Source: Oscillospiraceae bacterium
GTDB lineage: Bacteria; Bacillota; Clostridia; Oscillospirales; CAG-272
Reading direction: 5' to 3'
Length of the DNA stretch: 64,000 nt
Assembly (NCBI GenBank): GCA_015064185.1
Contig: SVSS01000001.1
Coordinates: forward strand, 192,910 to 256,909
The notes beneath the pieces were generated by a model. That model was not told where the DNA came from. It saw only the letters and a program-made list of their open reading frames with translations, and made no database searches. Positions 8,516 to 16,582 of this stretch are shown piece by piece. Position 1 is the first letter of the stretch; the number at the start of each line of letters is the position of its first letter. The position numbers and the translations under genes are program-made.

Positions 8516-9226
8516 GTGCGTCTGGATAAGTTTTTAACGGTTACTGCTACTGCAACACGCAGTGAGGCAGCACGCGCTGTGCGCGCGGATGCCGTTCTTG
8601 TGAACGGTGTACCTGCAAAAAGCGCCTCGGTGCACATTGACCCTGAACGGGATACGGTGGAGTTTTGCGGCAAGCCTGTTGTATACCGTGCCCATCATTA
8701 CATTATTTTAAATAAGCCGGAAGGCTACGTCAGCGCCACAGAGGACGGGAAAGACCCTACTGTTTTGGAGCTGTTACCGCCGAAATATACCGCCCTTGGG
8801 CTCTTTCCCTGCGGCAGACTTGATAAAAACACCAAAGGGCTGATGCTTCTCACGGATGACGGAGATCTTGCGCACCGCCTGCTTTCCCCACGCCGACATG
8901 TGGCAAAGCGTTATTATTTCCGTGTGAAATTTCCCTTGGCCGAGGCAGAATGCGCACGCTTTCGCGACGGCTTGGTGCTGGAGGACGGATACGAAACCAA
9001 ACCGGCGGATATCGAGCTTTCCCCCGATATGACATCGGGGGTCATTACGCTGATCGAGGGAAAATATCACCAGATCAAGCGCATGATGCTCGCCCTACAC
9101 AATCAGATCACGCACCTTGAGCGTATATCCTTTGGGCCTCTTACCTTGCCCTCGGACCTCGCGCGCGGTGCATGGCGCGAGCTGACAAGTGAGGAGGAAG
9201 AACTCCTTCTTGCAGCCGCAAAATAA
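8516..9226 (+). CDS. 16S/23S rRNA pseudouridine synthase, RsuA/RluB family
   Basis: 236 residues from a GTG at 8516. This start gives the typical RLDKFL beginning and lies behind AAAAGGGGGG; the longer in-frame ATG at 8387 falls inside the terminator region and is rejected. An S4 RNA-binding domain (about 1-60) precedes the synthase domain, whose catalytic Asp is in CGRLDKNTKGLMLLTDDG. KRYYFRV and GKYHQIKRM complete the family pattern. The exact rRNA position cannot be read from sequence. Confidence 0.9.
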   Translation: MRLDKFLTVTATATRSEAARAVRADAVLVNGVPAKSASVHIDPERDTVEFCGKPVVYRAHHYIILNKPEGYVSATEDGKDPTVLELLPPKYTALGLFPCGRLDKNTKGLMLLTDDGDLAHRLLSPRRHVAKRYYFRVKFPLAEAECARFRDGLVLEDGYETKPADIELSPDMTSGVITLIEGKYHQIKRMMLALHNQITHLERISFGPLTLPSDLARGAWRELTSEEEELLLAAAK

Positions 9227-9258
9227 TTTTTGAAATTTCCCCGGAAAGGAAGATGAAT

Positions 9259-11418
9259 ATGGCTCAAAACATCTTTGAAACACTAGCAAAGGAGCTTTCT
9301 CTCACAAAGGATCAGGTCGAAAAGACCGTGGCACTTATGGATGAGGGGAATACCATTCCCTTTATTTCCCGTTACCGCAAGGAGGTCACGGGATCGCTTG
9401 ACGATACGCAGCTCCGTAAGCTTGAGGAGCGCCTTAAGTATTTGCGCAATATCGAGGCGCGCCGCGTTGAGGTAAAGAACCTTATTGCCGCACAGGAAAA
9501 GCTGACCCCCGAGATCGAGCGTGCGATCGAAAACGCCGTTACCATTACCGAGATCGACGATATTTACAGGCCCTTCCGTCCCAAGCGTAAAACGCGTGCC
9601 TCTGTGGCGCGTGAGCGCGGCCTTGAGCCCCTTGCTGAGGCGCTGATGGCGCAGCACAAGATCTATGAGCCCTCGCTTGATGACCGTGCCGCCGCACTTG
9701 TCGATCCCGAAAAGGGTGTAAACACACCCGAGGAGGCATTTGCGGGTGCTATGGACATCATCGCTGAGGATATTTCGGATAATGCCGACTACCGTAAGGG
9801 CGTTCGCGCGCTTACCGTGGCACACGGCTTGATCGAAACCAAAAAGGCAAAGGACGAGCCCTCGGTTTACGAGCAGTATTACGATCACAGCGAGCCCGTG
9901 AAAAAGATCCCCGGTCACCGCGTGTTGGCGATCAATCGCGGTGAAAAGGAGGAATTCCTTAAGGTCAGTGTGACGGTTCCCACCGATATCGTGCTGAACT
10001 ACTTGTTTAGCCTGGTAGTCAAATCGGGGGAGAGCCCTGCTAAAAAATATGTGAGCGCCGCTGTGACCGACAGCTACGAGCGCCTCATTGCCCCTTCCGT
10101 TGAGCGTGAGATCCGAAACGATCTGTTTGATGCTGCCAGCGAGGGTGCTATCGTTCTGTTTTCCGATAATTTGCAGCATCTTTTGATGCAGGCGCCCATT
10201 AAGGGCAAGACCGTGCTAGGCTTTGACCCCGGCTATGCGCATGGCTGTAAGCTTGCGGTGTGTGACAAGACGGGCAAGGTGCTGGACACCGCGGTGATCT
10301 ACTTGCACCGTGAAAATCAGGCAAAGGACATTATGAAGCGCCTGATCACCAGATGGGGCGTTGATGTTGTTGCGATCGGCAACGGTACTGCATCGCGCGA
10401 AAGCGAAAAGTTTGTTGCGGCTATCCTGCGTGAAATGAACGTAAAGACCAAGTATATCATCGTCAGCGAGGCGGGTGCTTCGGTGTATTCCGCGTCTAAG
10501 CTTGCAGCGGATGAATTTCCTGAATTTGATGTTATGCAGCGCTCTGCTGTTTCTATTGCGCGTCGTTTGCAGGACCCGCTTGCTGAGCTTGTCAAGATCG
10601 ATCCTAAGGCGATCGGTGTAGGGCAGTATCAGCATGATATGAAGCCCGCAAGACTTGACGAGGCGCTCTCGGGCGTGGTAGAGGATTGCGTAAATCGTGT
10701 GGGTGTTGACCTTAATACCGCTTCTCATTCCTTGCTTTCTTACATCTCGGGCGTTAATGCCGTGAGTGCGAAAAATATTGTGAAATACCGCGAGGAGAAC
10801 GGCGAATTCCGCACGCGTGCAGAGGTGTTAAAGGTGCCGCGCATCGGCGCTAAGGCATACGAGCAGTGCGCAGGCTTCCTACGTGTGCCCGGTTCCTCGG
10901 AGGTTATGGATAATACAGGTGTGCACCCCGAAAGCTATGCGGCAGCGCATGCGCTTCTCAAGCGCTTTGGCTATACCGAGGAGGATGTGCGTGCAGGCAA
11001 GCTTGCCGGCATTTCCGCACAGGTAGCAAAACAGGGTGCAGCAAAGCTTGCGGCAGAGCTTGGAATTGGCGAGCCTACGCTTGTGGATATTGCTGCCGAG
11101 CTTGAAAAGCCCGGTCGCGACCTGCGTGACGATTTTGCACCGCCCCTGCTTTCTGAGGATGTGCTTGAAATGACCGATCTTAAGCCCGGTCAGGTGCTTT
11201 CGGGTACGGTTCGTAACGTCATTGATTTTGGTGCATTTGTCGATATCGGTGTGCATCAGGATGGACTTGTGCACATCTCTGAGCTCTCTGATAAGTTTGT
11301 CAAGCATCCCCGCGACGTGGTGTCGGTAGGAGATATCGTGCGTGTGCGCGTGCTTTCGGTGGATGTGGCAAAGAAGCGTATCGCGCTTTCCATGAAAACG
11401 ATGAAGAACGAAGGGTAA
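9259..11418 (+). CDS. tex: Tex family RNA-binding transcription accessory protein
   Basis: 719 residues, the usual Tex length. The ATG at 9259 sits eight bases after AAGGAAG; the alternative ATG at 9253 is too close to that site. The order is Tex N-terminal helices with TIPFISRYRKEVTG, a YqgF-like RNase H fold beginning at GKTVLGFDPGYAHGCKLAV, helix-hairpin-helix motifs (SGVNAVSAKNIVKYREENGE) and a C-terminal S1 domain starting near GQVLSGTVRNVIDFGAFVDI. Tex binds nucleic acid and affects transcription and toxin expression in several bacteria. Confidence 0.95.
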   Translation: MAQNIFETLAKELSLTKDQVEKTVALMDEGNTIPFISRYRKEVTGSLDDTQLRKLEERLKYLRNIEARRVEVKNLIAAQEKLTPEIERAIENAVTITEIDDIYRPFRPKRKTRASVARERGLEPLAEALMAQHKIYEPSLDDRAAALVDPEKGVNTPEEAFAGAMDIIAEDISDNADYRKGVRALTVAHGLIETKKAKDEPSVYEQYYDHSEPVKKIPGHRVLAINRGEKEEFLKVSVTVPTDIVLNYLFSLVVKSGESPAKKYVSAAVTDSYERLIAPSVEREIRNDLFDAASEGAIVLFSDNLQHLLMQAPIKGKTVLGFDPGYAHGCKLAVCDKTGKVLDTAVIYLHRENQAKDIMKRLITRWGVDVVAIGNGTASRESEKFVAAILREMNVKTKYIIVSEAGASVYSASKLAADEFPEFDVMQRSAVSIARRLQDPLAELVKIDPKAIGVGQYQHDMKPARLDEALSGVVEDCVNRVGVDLNTASHSLLSYISGVNAVSAKNIVKYREENGEFRTRAEVLKVPRIGAKAYEQCAGFLRVPGSSEVMDNTGVHPESYAAAHALLKRFGYTEEDVRAGKLAGISAQVAKQGAAKLAAELGIGEPTLVDIAAELEKPGRDLRDDFAPPLLSEDVLEMTDLKPGQVLSGTVRNVIDFGAFVDIGVHQDGLVHISELSDKFVKHPRDVVSVGDIVRVRVLSVDVAKKRIALSMKTMKNEG

Positions 11419-11604
11419 GCACCGCTGCTTTTTTGCACGATCTCAGTAAAATCGGTCGATTTATGTCCTTTTGGAGTTTGCTTGTTCATAAATGAACGAA
11501 AAAAGCGTTGAAATTTGTTTTAAGTGAGCAATGTGTGAAGATGGAAAATGCTTGCTTGTGCATCTTGCCCAAACATGGCAAAAAATTTTTGTAGTTTTGC
11601 CATC

Positions 11605-11633
11605 TTCCCATTTTGCAGGAAATTTGTTATAAT
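11605..11633 (+). promoter_or_regulatory. Promoter of the MsmX-type ATPase gene with upstream dyad
   Basis: TTCCCA (11605-11610), 17 bases and TATAAT (11628-11633). A perfect nine-base inverted repeat, ATGGCAAAA (11575-11583) and TTTTGCCAT (11595-11603), abuts the -35 and could be an operator. The 272-base gap from tex contains nothing else I recognise. Confidence 0.5.
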
Positions 11634-11690
11634 AATATCGTTAGAAATATAGGTTTGGGGCAACTATGCCCCCAACAAGGAGGATTTACA

Positions 11691-12854
11691 ATGGCAAGCT
11701 TATCCCTGAGACACATTTACAAAAAGTATCCCGGTGGCGTAACCGCAGTTTCTGACTTCAACCTTGAGATCAGAGATAAAGAATTTATCGTATTCGTCGG
11801 TCCCTCCGGTTGCGGTAAAACTACCACTCTTCGTATGATCGCAGGCCTTGAGGAGATCACCGAGGGCGAGCTCTTCATCGGCGACCGTTTGGTAAATGAC
11901 GTTGCACCCAAGGATCGTAAGATCGCGATGGTGTTCCAGAACTACGCTCTTTACCCCCACATGACCGTGTTTGATAACATGGCATTTGGCTTGAAGCTGA
12001 ACAAGACTCCCAAGGAGGAGATCAAGCGCCGCGTTGAAGAGGCTGCTCGTATCCTTGATATCACCCACCTTCTTGACCGTAAGCCCAAGGCTCTTTCCGG
12101 TGGTCAGAAGCAGCGTGTAGCTCTTGGACGTGCAATCGTGCGTAACCCTGCAGTATTCCTTCTTGACGAGCCGCTTTCCAACCTTGACGCTAAGCTTCGT
12201 GCAACGATGAGAACCGAGCTTACCAAGCTTCACAAGAGCGTTGGTACCACCTTCATTTACGTAACGCACGACCAGGTAGAGGCTATGACCATGGCTACCC
12301 GTATCGTTGTTATGAAGGATGGTCTTATTCAGCAGGTTGATACTCCTCAGCACCTTTACGATCTGCCCTGCAACATCTTCGTAGCAGGCTTCATGGGTAC
12401 TCCTCAGATGAACTTCATCAACGGCAAGCTTACCCAGCCCAAGGGCACCAAGGATATCTATTTTGACTTTGACGGCAACTCCCTCAAGCTTCCCGCAGAG
12501 AAGAACGCAGAGGGCGAGCTTGATGCATACATCGGCAAGGAGGTCGTTGCAGGCATTCGTCCCGAGTGCGTACACGATGATCCCAGCCACCTCGGCATGT
12601 TCCCCGAGAGCTGCATCGAGGTAGACGTTGACGTAACCGAGTTGATGGGTAATGAGATCTTCCTTTACCTCAACAGCTTTGACAAGGTAACTGAGGATGG
12701 CTCCAACAAGTTCATCCCGAAGGAGCCCACCAAGATCACCGCACGCGTTTCCTCTCGTTCCACGAGCCGTTCCGGTGACAAGATCCGCGTTGCACTTGAC
12801 GTATCCCGTGTACATATCTTTGACAAGGATACCGAGCGCTGCATCGTTCACTAA
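11691..12854 (+). CDS. Carbohydrate ABC transporter ATP-binding protein, MsmX/UgpC type
   Basis: 387 residues starting at the ATG behind AAGGAGG. The ABC domain has Walker [10 protein letters not shown], signature [14 protein letters not shown], Walker [13 protein letters not shown] and the switch His in [11 protein letters not shown]. The C-terminal third is the TOBE-like regulatory domain of sugar-importer ATPases. No permease or binding protein is adjacent. This fits the MsmX pattern, in which one ATPase serves several sugar importers encoded elsewhere. Codon use is strongly biased, suggesting high expression. Confidence 0.9.
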   Translation: MASLSLRHIYKKYPGGVTAVSDFNLEIRDKEFIVFVGPSGCGKTTTLRMIAGLEEITEGELFIGDRLVNDVAPKDRKIAMVFQNYALYPHMTVFDNMAFGLKLNKTPKEEIKRRVEEAARILDITHLLDRKPKALSGGQKQRVALGRAIVRNPAVFLLDEPLSNLDAKLRATMRTELTKLHKSVGTTFIYVTHDQVEAMTMATRIVVMKDGLIQQVDTPQHLYDLPCNIFVAGFMGTPQMNFINGKLTQPKGTKDIYFDFDGNSLKLPAEKNAEGELDAYIGKEVVAGIRPECVHDDPSHLGMFPESCIEVDVDVTELMGNEIFLYLNSFDKVTEDGSNKFIPKEPTKITARVSSRSTSRSGDKIRVALDVSRVHIFDKDTERCIVH

Positions 12855-12866
12855 TCAAAACAATTG

Positions 12867-12899
12867 CTACCTCAAGCCAAGGCTTGAGGTAGTTTTTTT
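12867..12899 (+). terminator. Terminator of the MsmX-type gene
   Basis: A perfect 12-pair stem CTACCTCAAGCC / GGCTTGAGGTAG with a two-base spacer, followed by seven T. Confidence 0.9.
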
Positions 12900-12927
12900 A
12901 ATTTATTTTGAAACTTTTTTTAGTTTC

Positions 12928-12956
12928 TTGACATTACAGTAAAAATAGGATAAAAT
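12928..12956 (+). promoter_or_regulatory. Promoter of the CPBP protease gene
   Basis: TTGACA (12928-12933), 17 bases, TAAAAT (12951-12956), some 40 bases before the TTG start. Confidence 0.7.
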
Positions 12957-12994
12957 AAGACAGTATACAGTATGAAGTAAAGGAGGGATCGAGC

Positions 12995-13990
12995 TTGACA
13001 CCGCAAGAGGCGCGTTATCGCAACACCGTAAATCGTTTGGCGTTTTCTCTGCTTGTTTTTTACGGCTTGTTTCAAATTTACAGCGTCATCATGACCCTGT
13101 TGGTTCCGCTTATTACGGCTGATCTTACGGAGGTGGCAGCCACCGTGGTATATGAGATCCTTTACGGTGTGTTGTATGCTGCTGCATTTATAGGTCCCGT
13201 GTTCTTTTATTATCTGATTTCTAAAAAAGAGCCGCATGTGCCGCTTGATGCGGGGCTTGTGCTGCCGCGCGAGGCGCCCGTTTATATTTTTGTGGGGATC
13301 GCACTTGTTAGTGCCGCAGGATACCTTAATTCCATGCTGCTTGAGGCGTTTGATTACAGCATCTTTACGCAGGAGATCATATTTGATACCAGCGTTAGCA
13401 GTAATTACGAGCTGGTGCTGATGTTCTTTACGCTTGCGATCGTGCCGGGGTTTGTCGAGGAGCTGCTGTTTCGCGGCTTGATCCTGAAAAATCTTTTGCC
13501 GTACGGCAGAACCACGGCTGTTTTCGCCAGTGCCTTGCTGTTTGGTCTGATGCATCAAAATCCCGGTCAGTTTTTGTACGCCACCGTTGCGGGGCTGGTG
13601 TTTGGCTATATTTACGTGCACACCAAATCGCTGTGGTGCTGTGTCTTGATGCACGTTTGCAACAATTTTTTGTCGGTGCTTTTCACCGTTATAGGGGAGC
13701 GCTTGCCCGAGGATACCGCAACACCGCTGTTGCTCGGAATCGAGCTTGTGATTTTTGCACTTGGCGTTTTGGGGGCGGTTTATCTTATCCTTCATGCCAA
13801 GCGTGATCCGAGCGCGGTGCTCCGTGAGGGTGCCTTTGAAAAGGAACTTGCGCCCGATGCCGAGTATGCCGCTGTTGCATTGCCGCTGTCGCGCCGCGCG
13901 AGACTGTTTTTCTCTGTGCCTATGATCATCTTTTTTGTGCTTTGCGCCGCACAAATGGCAATGCTGCTGGGGCTCTCCTTGCTATTTTGA
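12995..13990 (+). CDS. CPBP family intramembrane metalloprotease
   Basis: 331 residues from a TTG codon seven bases after AGGAGGG. About eight hydrophobic helices. The CAAX-protease/Abi motifs are present: EELLFRG (Glu-Glu-x3-Arg), FGLMHQNPGQF and VLMHVCNNF. Members cleave inside membranes and serve in prenyl-protein processing or peptide/bacteriocin immunity; the substrate here is unknown. tadA starts one base after its stop. Confidence 0.85.
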   Translation: MTPQEARYRNTVNRLAFSLLVFYGLFQIYSVIMTLLVPLITADLTEVAATVVYEILYGVLYAAAFIGPVFFYYLISKKEPHVPLDAGLVLPREAPVYIFVGIALVSAAGYLNSMLLEAFDYSIFTQEIIFDTSVSSNYELVLMFFTLAIVPGFVEELLFRGLILKNLLPYGRTTAVFASALLFGLMHQNPGQFLYATVAGLVFGYIYVHTKSLWCCVLMHVCNNFLSVLFTVIGERLPEDTATPLLLGIELVIFALGVLGAVYLILHAKRDPSAVLREGAFEKELAPDAEYAAVALPLSRRARLFFSVPMIIFFVLCAAQMAMLLGLSLLF

Positions 13991-13991
13991 T

Positions 13992-14459
13992 ATGAGAAAC
14001 GATTTTAATTTGCAAATCGATGAGGCGTTTATGAAGCTTGCTTTGGCTGAGGCGCAAAAGGCAGCTAAGGCAGAGGAAACGCCGATCGGAGCTGTTGTGG
14101 TGGTGGACGGAAGGGTAATAGCCGCCGCACACAATACGCGCGAGCATAGCCATGATATTACCGCCCATGCCGAGCTCCTTGCCGTGCGAGCCGCAGCGAA
14201 AGAAAAGGGCGATTGGCGGCTTAACGACTGTACGGTTTATGTTACGCTTGAGCCCTGCCCCATGTGCGCAGGGGCGCTTCTCGCCTCGCGCGTTTCTCGC
14301 GTTGTGTATGGCGCAAAGGATCCCGCGGCAGGCGCAATGGGCACGGTTATAAATCTGCCACGTTATCCACTCGGCTCATCGCCCGCCGTAACGGCAGGTG
14401 TGCTCGAGGAAGAATGCCGCACCGTGCTCCAAGACTTCTTTAAAAATTGTAGAAAATAA
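13992..14459 (+). CDS. tadA: tRNA-specific adenosine deaminase TadA
   Basis: TadA converts A34 to inosine in the tRNA-Arg anticodon. 155 residues with zinc motifs HAE (catalytic Glu) and PCPMCAGA, and the KDPAAGAMG segment typical of TadA rather than of other deaminases. The start at 13992 is preferred; the upstream in-frame ATG lies inside the CPBP gene. There is no strong ribosome site, so coupling to the upstream gene is likely. Confidence 0.93.
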   Translation: MRNDFNLQIDEAFMKLALAEAQKAAKAEETPIGAVVVVDGRVIAAAHNTREHSHDITAHAELLAVRAAAKEKGDWRLNDCTVYVTLEPCPMCAGALLASRVSRVVYGAKDPAAGAMGTVINLPRYPLGSSPAVTAGVLEEECRTVLQDFFKNCRK

Positions 14460-14485
14460 TTTACATCGCATGGAGGGAAACAACG

Positions 14486-15289
14486 ATGGATTTGAAGTAT
14501 TTTATGAAAAATGAGGGTGAGAAGCCCCTTGACCGCATCGTTCAAAACGGTGGCTTTTGCGGCATTTTTCGTAAGATTGCCTGCATTGGTGACAGTATGT
14601 CGTCGGGCGAGCACGAGTCCTTTGAAAATGACGCCAAGGGCTTCAATGATTACTATGAGTATTCTTGGGGGCAGTTTCTCGCGCGTGACGCGGGCTGTAC
14701 CGTCTACAATTTCTCCAAAGGCGGTATGACGGCAAAGGCCTACGACAAATTCGCAAGAGAGCAGGGCTTTTACGACGAGGCGTATAAGAGCCAGGCGTAC
14801 GTGGTGGCACTTGGCGCCAACGATGTTAAGCATATCCTTGCAGGGGAGATTGAGCTCGGCACTCTTGACGACGTGGACCCCACCGATTACGCCAAAAATA
14901 GCCCGACCTTTATCGGCTACTACGCCGCGATCATCGGCCGATACCAAGCACTTCAGCCTAAGGCTAAGTTCTTCCTGATGACGATTCCGCACGACGGTCG
15001 AAGCGAGGAAACGCAAGAGCTTTACGACAAGCACGCCGAGCTCCTTTACGGCCTTGCAAAAATGCTGCCGAACTGCTACGTGCTTGATATCCGCGCGCAC
15101 GCCCCGGAACTGGACGAGGAGTTTAAACGGGTGTTTTACCTGGGCGGCCACATGAACGCCTGCGGCTACCGCCTGTTTGCCCTGATGGTGGAATCCTATA
15201 TTGATTACATCATTCGCCAATACCCCGAGGATTTTGCGCAGGTCGGCTTCATCGGCAGACCCTATCATAACGCAAATTACAAATGGTAA
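14486..15289 (+). CDS. SGNH/GDSL-type hydrolase, cytoplasmic
   Basis: 267 residues behind ATGGAGGGAAA. Block I reads CIGDSMSSGEH with the nucleophile Ser, block III reads ALGANDVKH, and the last block reads GGHMNACGY, which supplies the catalytic His. There is no signal peptide or membrane helix. SGNH proteins are esterases or lipases acting on acyl or carbohydrate esters; the substrate is not predictable. It follows tadA by 26 bases and is closed by a long hairpin. Confidence 0.85.
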   Translation: MDLKYFMKNEGEKPLDRIVQNGGFCGIFRKIACIGDSMSSGEHESFENDAKGFNDYYEYSWGQFLARDAGCTVYNFSKGGMTAKAYDKFAREQGFYDEAYKSQAYVVALGANDVKHILAGEIELGTLDDVDPTDYAKNSPTFIGYYAAIIGRYQALQPKAKFFLMTIPHDGRSEETQELYDKHAELLYGLAKMLPNCYVLDIRAHAPELDEEFKRVFYLGGHMNACGYRLFALMVESYIDYIIRQYPEDFAQVGFIGRPYHNANYKW

Positions 15290-15331
15290 AGAGAAAGAGC
15301 CCCCCTCTCAAAAGGGGGGCTCTTTCTCTTT
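15288..15331 (+). terminator. Long hairpin between SGNH hydrolase and icd
   Basis: An 18-pair perfect stem AAAGAGAAAGAGCCCCCC / GGGGGGCTCTTTCTCTTT lies between convergent genes. It begins inside the SGNH stop codon. There is no separate T-run, but the U-rich ends of the stem may serve both strands. Confidence 0.7.
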
Positions 15332-15345
15332 ACTTTATCATCCTT

Positions 15346-16563
15346 TTACGCCAGCTTGTTTTCAAGGCGCTCCTTGATGGCAAGGATAAAGTCCTTCGAG
15401 TTGACGGCCGTCGTCTTGGTGCCGGGCACAATGAGGCCAACGAGGTCCTTGGTCATAATGCCGTCGTCAAGGGTCTTGATGCAGGCAGCCTCCAGCTTGT
15501 CGGCAAAGTCAACAAGGGCGGTAAGACCGTCAAGCTCACCGCGCTTGCGAAGTGCGCCCGACCATGCGAAAATGGTGGCAATGGGGTTGGTAGAGGTATC
15601 CTCGCCCTTAAGGTAGCGGTAGTAGTGGCGCGTGACAGTCCCGTGTGCAGCCTCATACTCGTATTTTCCGTCGGGGGAAACGAGCACCGAGGTCATCATG
15701 GCAAGTGAGCCAAATGCGGTCGATACCATATCGCTCATCACGTCGCCGTCGTAGTTCTTGCAAGCCCAGATAAAGCCACCCTCACTGCGAATGACGCGTG
15801 CAACCGCATCGTCAATAAGGGTGTAGAAATACTCGATCCCTGCCTCCTCAAATTTTGCCTTGTAATCTGCCTCATAGATCTCTTGGAAGATCAGCTTAAA
15901 GGTCTGATCGTACTGCTTCGAGATGGTGTCCTTGGTCGAGAACCACAGATCCTGCTTGGTGGTCAGCGCATAGTTAAAGCAGGAGTGCGCAAAGGAGCGA
16001 ATGGAGCTGTCCTTGTTGTAGGAGCCCTGCAAAACGCCGGGGCACTCAAAGTCGTAAACCGTTTCGCGGAAGGAAACGTTGCCCTCTTTATCGGTGAAAA
16101 CAAGCTCTGCCTTGCCTTCTGTGGGTACACGGTACTCAGTTGCCTTGTAGATATCGCCATAGGCGTGACGGGCAATGGTAATGGGCTTTTGCCAATTTCT
16201 TACCGCGGGCTTGATGCTGTCAATGAGAATGGGAGCGCGGAATACCGTGCCGTCAAGCATGGCGCGGATCGTGCCGTTGGGAGATTTCCACATTTCGGTG
16301 AGGTTATACTCCTCTACACGCTGCTTGTTGGGGGTAATGGTGGCGCATTTTACCGCAACGCCGTACTTTTTGGTGGCGTTTGCGCTGTCAACGGTGACCT
16401 GGTCCTTGGTTTTCTCGCGCTCGGGGAGCCCGAGATCGTAATACTCGGTCTTAAGGTCAACGAAGGGATAAAGGAGCTCGTCCTTGATCATCTGCCAAAG
16501 CACACGGGTCATTTCATCGCCGTCCATTTCAACAAGCGGCGTTGTCATTTTGATCTTTTCCAT
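15346..16563 (-). CDS. icd: NADP-type isocitrate dehydrogenase, eukaryote-like subfamily
   Basis: It oxidises isocitrate to 2-oxoglutarate. 405 residues. The N-terminus [20 protein letters not shown] and the block [20 protein letters not shown] match the homodimeric IDH1/IDH2-like class rather than the E. coli Icd class. The [12 protein letters not shown] segment is also visible. An internal ATG five codons in is possible as the start. It lies 19 bases downstream of the aconitase-like gene on the same strand, so together they give citrate to 2-oxoglutarate. Citrate synthase is not in the window. Confidence 0.93.
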   Translation of the reverse strand: MEKIKMTTPLVEMDGDEMTRVLWQMIKDELLYPFVDLKTEYYDLGLPEREKTKDQVTVDSANATKKYGVAVKCATITPNKQRVEEYNLTEMWKSPNGTIRAMLDGTVFRAPILIDSIKPAVRNWQKPITIARHAYGDIYKATEYRVPTEGKAELVFTDKEGNVSFRETVYDFECPGVLQGSYNKDSSIRSFAHSCFNYALTTKQDLWFSTKDTISKQYDQTFKLIFQEIYEADYKAKFEEAGIEYFYTLIDDAVARVIRSEGGFIWACKNYDGDVMSDMVSTAFGSLAMMTSVLVSPDGKYEYEAAHGTVTRHYYRYLKGEDTSTNPIATIFAWSGALRKRGELDGLTALVDFADKLEAACIKTLDDGIMTKDLVGLIVPGTKTTAVNSKDFILAIKERLENKLA

Positions 16564-16582
16564 ATGTTACCTACCTATCGGA

